A stretch of DNA of 64,000 nt, from NCBI GenBank assembly GCA_964036045.1, contig OZ038382.1, forward strand, positions 114,436,587-114,500,586, written 5' to 3'. Each line of letters starts with the position of its first letter. Within the stretch, counting starts at the first letter, position 1. The notes beneath the pieces are model-generated. The model worked only from the letters and a program-made list of their open reading frames with translations, searched no databases and was not told the DNA's origin. Both the position numbers and the translations under genes were made by a program. The DNA is from Eutreptiella sp. 'Long Island Sound 2002' (lineage: Eukaryota; Euglenozoa; Euglenophyceae; Eutreptiales; Eutreptiaceae). Positions 58,981-64,000 of this stretch are shown here, one piece after another.

Positions 58981-59639
58981 CTAGCCAGCGGGGGGCGCCC
59001 AACAAGAGGCACACCCGCTGCCCCGCACGCAGCGCAGCGCAGCGAGGCCGTGGTGAAGCGGAGCAGCAGCCAACAGGATGAGGCCGTGGTGAAGCAGGGG
59101 AGCAGCAAAAAGGAGGAGCCCGTGGTAGTGCAGAGAAGCGGGGACCCCGGAGGAGGCTGTTGTGAAGCAGCGAAGCGGTGACGAGGCCATGGAGGGCCCA
59201 GGACAACAAGAACAGAGGCAAAACAAGGAGGAGGAGCCAAAGCCCCAGGACAGCAATCAGCGGATAAAAGAGCCGAGACGCCCCGGACTGGATCATCCGG
59301 GGCGGAACAAGCAGCAGGAGCCGCCGCCCCCTGGAGAGGATCATCATGGGACACGTGGCGGGCAGAGGCCCCGGACTGGAACATCTGGGGCGGAACAAGC
59401 ATCAGGAGCGCCGCCCCCCGGACTAGATCTTCCAGGGACTGGTGGCGGATGACGCCCCGGACTGGTTCATCCGGGGCAGAACAAGAAGGAGCGGCCACGA
59501 CCCGCAGGGCTGGATCATCAGGGGGAAGAGAGGCAGACGACCAGGACAGGATCATCCTAGGAGGATCAAGCAGGAGCAGCCCCCACCCCCCGGAGGGGTC
59601 CGGAAGGAGCACAAAGGACAACGCCATGGGGATGCAGTG

Positions 59640-60005
59640 ATACAGTGAAGGGCACGAGGCCAAGGAGATGCAGGGCAGCATTGATGGGGACGGGGCCGAG
59701 GTGAAGCAGAGAAGCAGTCAAGAGGATGAGGCCGCGGAGGCAGAGAAGCAGCCATGAGGGCAAGGCCATTGGTGATGCAGAGAGGCGGAGATGAGGACAA
59801 GGCCAAGGAAATCCAGTGAAACCATGAGAAGGACAAGGGCCTGGTGATGCAGCAATCCGCACAAGCGGACGAGCCCGGGGAGAAGTGGAGCTAGAGCAGA
59901 GAGGACAAGGCCGAAGAGAAGCAGTTAAGCAGCGAAGAGGAGGAGAGCGGGGTGATGTAGTGAAGATGACACCAGGATGAGGCCGTGGTGAAGCAGCGAT
60001 GCGGT
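59640..60005 (+). repeat. Purine-rich GATGCAG/GAGGCC imperfect repeats, block 1
   Basis: Short units combining GATGCAGTGA-, AAGCAG- and GAGGCCG-like runs repeat irregularly every 30-45 bp. The sequence is T-poor and non-coding in appearance. Confidence 0.6.
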
Positions 60006-60589
60006 GACAAGGCCATGGAGTGCCTTGGACTGGATCATCCGGGGCAAAACAAGAAGGAGCGGCCAAACCAAAACAACAGCAACCAGCGGAGATGGGAGTC
60101 CAAACGCCCCGGACTGGACCATCCGGGGCGGAACAAGCAGCAGGAGCCGCCGCCCCGTGGACTGGATCATCTGGGGCCAAGTGGCGGCCATACGTTCAGG
60201 ACTGGATCATCCGGGACGGACCAAGCAGCAGGAGCTGCTGCCCCCCGGACAGGGTCATCTGGGGACAAGCTGCAGCCTGCCGCGCCAGATTGGATCATCG
60301 GGGGCAGATCAAGCAGCAGGAGCCGCCACCCCCCGGACTGGTTCATCCAGGGACAAGTGGCGGCGGACGTCCCGGACTGGATCATCCGGAGGAGAAGAAG
60401 AAGGAGCGGCCACAACCTCCAGGACTGGATCATCAGGGGGAAAAGCGGCCTGACGCCCAGGGCAGGGTTGTCCGGGGTTGACCAAGCAGGAGGAGCCCCA
60501 ACCCCCTGGACAGGAACGTATAGGGGAAAGGGGCGGCCAGAAGCGAAGGAGACATGACGCCGAGGCCAAGGTGGGGCAACGATGGAGAC

Positions 60590-60985
60590 ATTTCCGAGTC
60601 CAGCGCCTGGGACTATGCCATGGCGATGCAGTGATGCAGTGATGAGGACGAGGCCCAGGAGATACAGTGCAACATAGATGACCACGGGGCTGAGGTGAAG
60701 CAGAGAAGCAGTCCAGAGGATGAGGCCGCGGTGATGCAGAGATGCAGACAAGAGAGCAACGCGGAGGAGATGCAGTGAAGTGGTGATGCGGATGAGGCCG
60801 AGGAGAGGCAGAGGAGCAACGATGAGCTCAAGGCTGAGGTGATGCAGTGAAGCAGACAAGTGGAAGAGGCCGAGTTGATGCGGAGCAGCAGCAAAGAGGA
60901 TGAGGCCTTGGTGAAGATGGGAAGCAGCGAAGAGGAGGAGCCCGTGGGGATGCAGTGGTGCAGAGACTGGGACGTTGCCCGGGTG
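60590..60985 (+). repeat. Purine-rich GATGCAG/GAGGCC imperfect repeats, block 2
   Basis: Same unit type as block 1, again placed between two clusters of the hairpin repeat. This suggests a larger alternating repeat of roughly 1 kb. Confidence 0.6.
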
Positions 60986-61179
60986 GAGCAGCGATGCGGT
61001 GACCAGGCAATGGAGTTCCCTGGACTGGATCATCCGGGGCAAAACCGGAAGGAGCGGCGAAAACAAAACGACAGGAACATCGGGGGGGATTAGTCCAAAC
61101 GCCCCGGACTGGCTCATCCGGGGCGGATCACGCAGCAGGAGCGGTAGGTGGGAGGTGGCCCCTCCTGAGAATTGCCGAC

Positions 61180-61446
61180 CCTGCTCCTGAGGAGCCAGCT
61201 CCGCAGGAGCACCGCCCCTGGCTCCTCAGGAGCACGGACCCTGGTACTGCTCCTCAGGAGCACCGACCCTGATAAATGCTTCTCAGGAGCACCGACCCTG
61301 TACAAGCTCCAGGGTCGGCGATTCTCAGGAGCGGCGGTTGTCTTGTTAAGCATTTTGCTGCTGAGGAGCCAGGTTCATTGCTCTTCAAGAGCTAGGGGCG
61401 TGGCTCCTCAGGAGCTAGGGTCAAAGGTTTGCAATGCTCCGCAGGA
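61180..61446. repeat. Cluster of about ten 13-bp palindromes (GCTCCTCAGGAGC type)
   Basis: GCTCCTGAGGAGC, GCTCCTCAGGAGC and close variants occur about ten times between 61183 and 61446 (for example near 61183, 61200, 61217, 61250, 61277, 61363, 61380, 61400). Several are followed by ACCGACCCTG or ACGGACCCTG. Each can form a short hairpin or cruciform. Confidence 0.85.
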
Positions 61447-61927
61447 GGAAGGGGTTGGGAACAAAAATCGAAATTTGACAGTCAACTATGGTCTATGTAT
61501 GGTGTCTTCCATGATGTATGCATTTGTGCCAGCTGGACCCAAAGATGGCCTGGAACTGAGCACCACAATATCAGGATCTTTGGGAGACATGGCTGAAGCT
61601 CCGAGGTTGGGCCTTGGCAAAAAGTGGTTGCATATGATGCGATGTCAATACTGGTTTGTTGTCTTGGCAATCTGCCTCGCAACAGCAAGGGGTGATTTTC
61701 ATGCCATAGAGGGGTAGGATTTCCACACCAGAAGGGGAGCACAATTTTGACCCCAAATTCCCACAGCTTCGTGTGTTGCAACCAGACGTGGAAAATGGGA
61801 CAGAAACAAGGCTTACACATAAGATACTCAGTAAGCGAGCAAGCGAGGCTAAGGCAACTGCGTAAGGAGTGGTCAAATCCATTTGTTGATATTGTTGATT
61901 GTCCACTGCTTTGTGTTATTTGCCCAG

Positions 61928-62710
61928 CTTACAAGAAACTTGCAAGAGCTGAGAACAAAAGTGGAGCAGAGCCAGCGGCAACAACGTGTGCGAGTTCTTT
62001 GCAGTGCGATAGCACAAGGAAGTATGTATCTTGTGTTCCAGTGGTCTGTGTTTGCATACTGGTACCGATCATGTGCGCCTCAGGCGCTGGTTGCAGGTGA
62101 GTGATCCCCCGCCCCCCCTTTACCCAAGCTCTGCCCGGGCCTCGAAAAGCACCAACACGACAATGGCAACTGCGAGCAACAGGGCGCATGGTGTCCCTTA
62201 TCCCAAAGCCAGCAGAGGTCTGCGCAACACCATCAGCTTCAAGTGGTGGGTGGTTTGGTGGCTCAGGGTTCTCTTCCTGTACTCAACGACTGCAACATCA
62301 TCCTCATCCTCGCCCTTGATTGTAGCAGGCCACAGAGGCGTTTTTCACTGACATGTTTAAAAGTATGGTGGTCGTTGTTTCGCTTGCATTCCATTTGAAG
62401 CTTGAACAACGCTGTGGGAACCAATCGATTTGGTGCGCATGTTTGTCTACTTTGTTCATGTTTACGTGTTTGGCTTTGGCATCAAACCACGCGCTATTGC
62501 TCTGCAGGTTGTACTGTGTATGCTACACATGCAAAGCGCGCTGCCATCAAGCCTGAGGACATGAAGTTGGCTGCTGCGAAGGGATCAGGTCTCAATGGAA
62601 TGAAAACACCTGTTGTATTGTATGGTTTTAATGAGCCAGACGTCTATCTGGTTACCACATTGACCATTCATGAGACCTGGGATCACAGTTCCAATCCTGC
62701 TTCTGCTTAA
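61928..62710 (+). CDS. Two possible exons of an unidentified gene
   Basis: Exon 61928-62096 (TTTGCCCAG acceptor, GTGAGT donor) encodes a charged helical segment, LTRNLQELRTKVEQSQRQQR, then an aromatic-rich stretch. Exon 62508-62710 (CTCTGCAG acceptor) joins it in phase 1 and encodes TVYATHAKRAAIKPEDMKLA, ending at TAA. The HAKR-x2-I-x2-ED spacing faintly recalls the end of a histone fold (CENP-S/TAF9 type), but the upstream exon does not supply the rest of that fold. Start and total extent are unknown. Function is not assigned. Confidence 0.35.
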
Positions 62711-63028
62711 GACAGCTCAGTCTTGCACACCAATCTTCACCTGTTAGCAGACCGCCCCCCTCGTCCTGGCCTCAGCCATTTCCCCATGATGATACACTTA
62801 TGCTTTTGTTTGTCCTTGACGTGAACTCCACCTGCCAAATTTCACTTCTACTGCCCCCAGATGAGAGTTGTTTGCATTCCCTACCCCTCCTGAATGGGAT
62901 TTGTGCTTTTCTGGCAGCTGATAAGTTTTGCCTATCTTGCCCCAACCGCATGCAATTGCTGACAGTCAGCTGACAGCCCCCCCCCCCCCCCAAACTGTAC
63001 GGGACTTCTGCATTCTTTCTTGAAACAG

Positions 63029-63237
63029 GAGGCGTCAGCAGATACCACTACTACGGTGTGCACTTCTTGAGACTTCACAAGCCAACAATCAACAAAAAAC
63101 TCTGGACTGAATGTGGTGTGGGTGCGTGGATAGAAATGGTTTCCCCCAAACCTCACGTATATTTTTGCCCTGAGCGCCGCATCACAGGAGCATGGCAGTT
63201 GGATGGTGAATGTCTGGTGGAGATGCGCACTCACTGA
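63029..63237 (+). CDS. Possible exon, unidentified
   Basis: An open frame without an ATG follows CTTGAAACAG. It encodes GVSRYHYYGVHFLRLHKPTI and continues to TGA at 63235, 68 codons. Its residue mix looks protein-like, but I recognise no domain, and its link to the exons at 61928-62710 is unproven. Confidence 0.3.
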
Positions 63238-63544
63238 GAGCTTCCAATAGAGACTTAAATGGCAGTGCAGGGTGCTGAAGTTCACATAATTTTGGACCAA
63301 TTAGTTGAATTCGTTGCATCATACACATCTGCCCTTCCTCTACAATCTTCTATCTGTCCATACTCAATTTCTCTTCGGCCATGTGTCAACCCCCCCCCCA
63401 CAACCATTCACCCCGATTTGTTGTTCAGTGGGTTGCAGGATTGAACACGAGAAAAAGGCATTTTACGGGTGGGAATTCTTCAGCTGACATACTTCAGTGT
63501 CACAGTGGTCTGGCCCCCCATGCATTTGCTTTGTTTGTTAACAG

Positions 63545-63957
63545 ATTCGTACTGAGTTCTGGTGGCAAAGTGTGCTGCTTGTTTGAGCCAGGGGTAAGAT
63601 TTGACAGCACAGACGTTGGTGGATCTCAGCAAGCGCTAATTGCAGAACGACCCCCCCCCCCTTTGGACGGACGACAAATTGTGTACACTGTGTGTCCATT
63701 ACCTCAAACTGTGTCCTTTCTTTGCGAAGACATCACCAAGAATAACATTGCCTGCAACACCAGAATCACTTGCCGATTCAATCACCGCTGTTACTCCTGC
63801 CAAGAACAAACCCGACTGAACCAAGACAGCCTGGAGCCTGCAAACATATTGCAAAGAATGTGACTGTGGACGTCTTTTATGATTCACAGATTGGGTATTT
63901 GCTTGCAATGATCAATGGCGATGTGAACAAGCGTATTCCATCTTGGGCATTGTAGCC
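63545..63957 (+). other. Further exon-like pieces, unidentified
   Basis: A 49-nt piece (63545-63593) lies between TTTGTTAACAG and GTAAGA and reads FVLSSGGKVCCLFEPG in one frame. Near the window edge, a frame reading NVTVDVFYDSQIGYLLAMIN ends at TAG 63953-63955. C-rich runs separate them. They may be parts of one gene that continues beyond the window. Confidence 0.25.
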
Positions 63958-64000
63958 AGAAACAGTGCTTCTGGTAATTACCTGGCAGCTTTTGCAATTG

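Larger units (their letters stand above)
59270..61130. repeat. Interspersed hairpin repeats (CCCCGGA ... TCCGGGG), about 20 copies
   Basis: A short inverted repeat with stem CCCCGGA/TCCGGGG and loop CTGGATCA recurs with variations near 59284, 59371, 59455, 60027, 60108, 60157, 60196, 60336, 60375, 61020 and 61103, with weaker copies between. Many are followed by a GCGGAACAAGCAGCAGGAGC-like spacer. Copies cluster at 59.28-59.6, 60.0-60.5 and 61.0-61.1 kb. The gaps (59.64-60.0 and 60.6-60.98 kb) hold purine-rich GATGCAGTGA/GAGGCC repeats. Confidence 0.82.

Noticed and set aside
57848-59681. Several 200-380 codon frames on both strands
   Set aside because: Same T-scarcity effect in the second copy of the element. 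No domains, and mutually overlapping.
61928-62710. Naming this gene CENP-S or TAF9
   Set aside because: Only one short HAKR-type stretch fits a histone fold. The upstream exon does not supply the preceding helices, so a name would be guesswork.

Overview
This is a nuclear fragment from a flagellated eukaryote. It carries one large protein-coding gene with GT-AG introns and more than 40 kb of nested transposons and satellites. The one clear host gene is a complete cytoplasmic dynein-2 heavy chain (DYNC2H1/DHC1b), the motor of retrograde intraflagellar transport, so the organism builds cilia or flagella. A repeat-rich alga or other protist is a reasonable guess, but nothing here fixes the species.

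Layout. 1-2607: 5' flank with no recognised gene. 2608-17971: dynein-2 heavy chain on the + strand, three exons, 4321 codons. 17972-21340: no recognised gene. 21340-23810: about 12-13 copies of a ~193-bp satellite. 23811-26069: non-genic, with a short reverse-strand scrap of a retrotransposon pol gene. 26070-49182: one degenerate Ty3/gypsy LTR retrotransposon with a chromodomain-like C-terminus. Its ~770-bp LTRs, tRNA-iMet-type primer site and polypurine tract are all visible. It has been expanded by insertions: a satellite with three-monomer higher-order structure in gag (27.7-28.86 kb), a ~5-kb almost T-free repeat flanked by two copies of the gag 3' region (30.9-35.9 kb), and a 4.09-kb DNA transposon in the integrase domain (40883-44973).

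Right of the retrotransposon are an adjacent direct duplication of a ~1.7-kb unit with a tRNA-like promoter in each copy (49996-53400), a pogo/Tigger-type transposase gene on the minus strand broken by one in-frame stop (54572-56263), a second copy of the T-depleted repeat that ends in hairpin-repeat arrays (56.5-61.45 kb), and a stretch with a few plausible exons of an unidentified gene (61.9-64 kb).

The most unusual items are the DNA transposon, whose TTCGAACGAA palindromes sit at both ends and in three of the four introns modelled in its own transposase gene; the T-depleted element, whose missing stop codons on both strands create long false ORFs; and two clusters of short hairpin repeats near 59-61.4 kb. 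All coordinates and similarities were read by eye. Repeat edges are good to tens of bases unless stated as exact.
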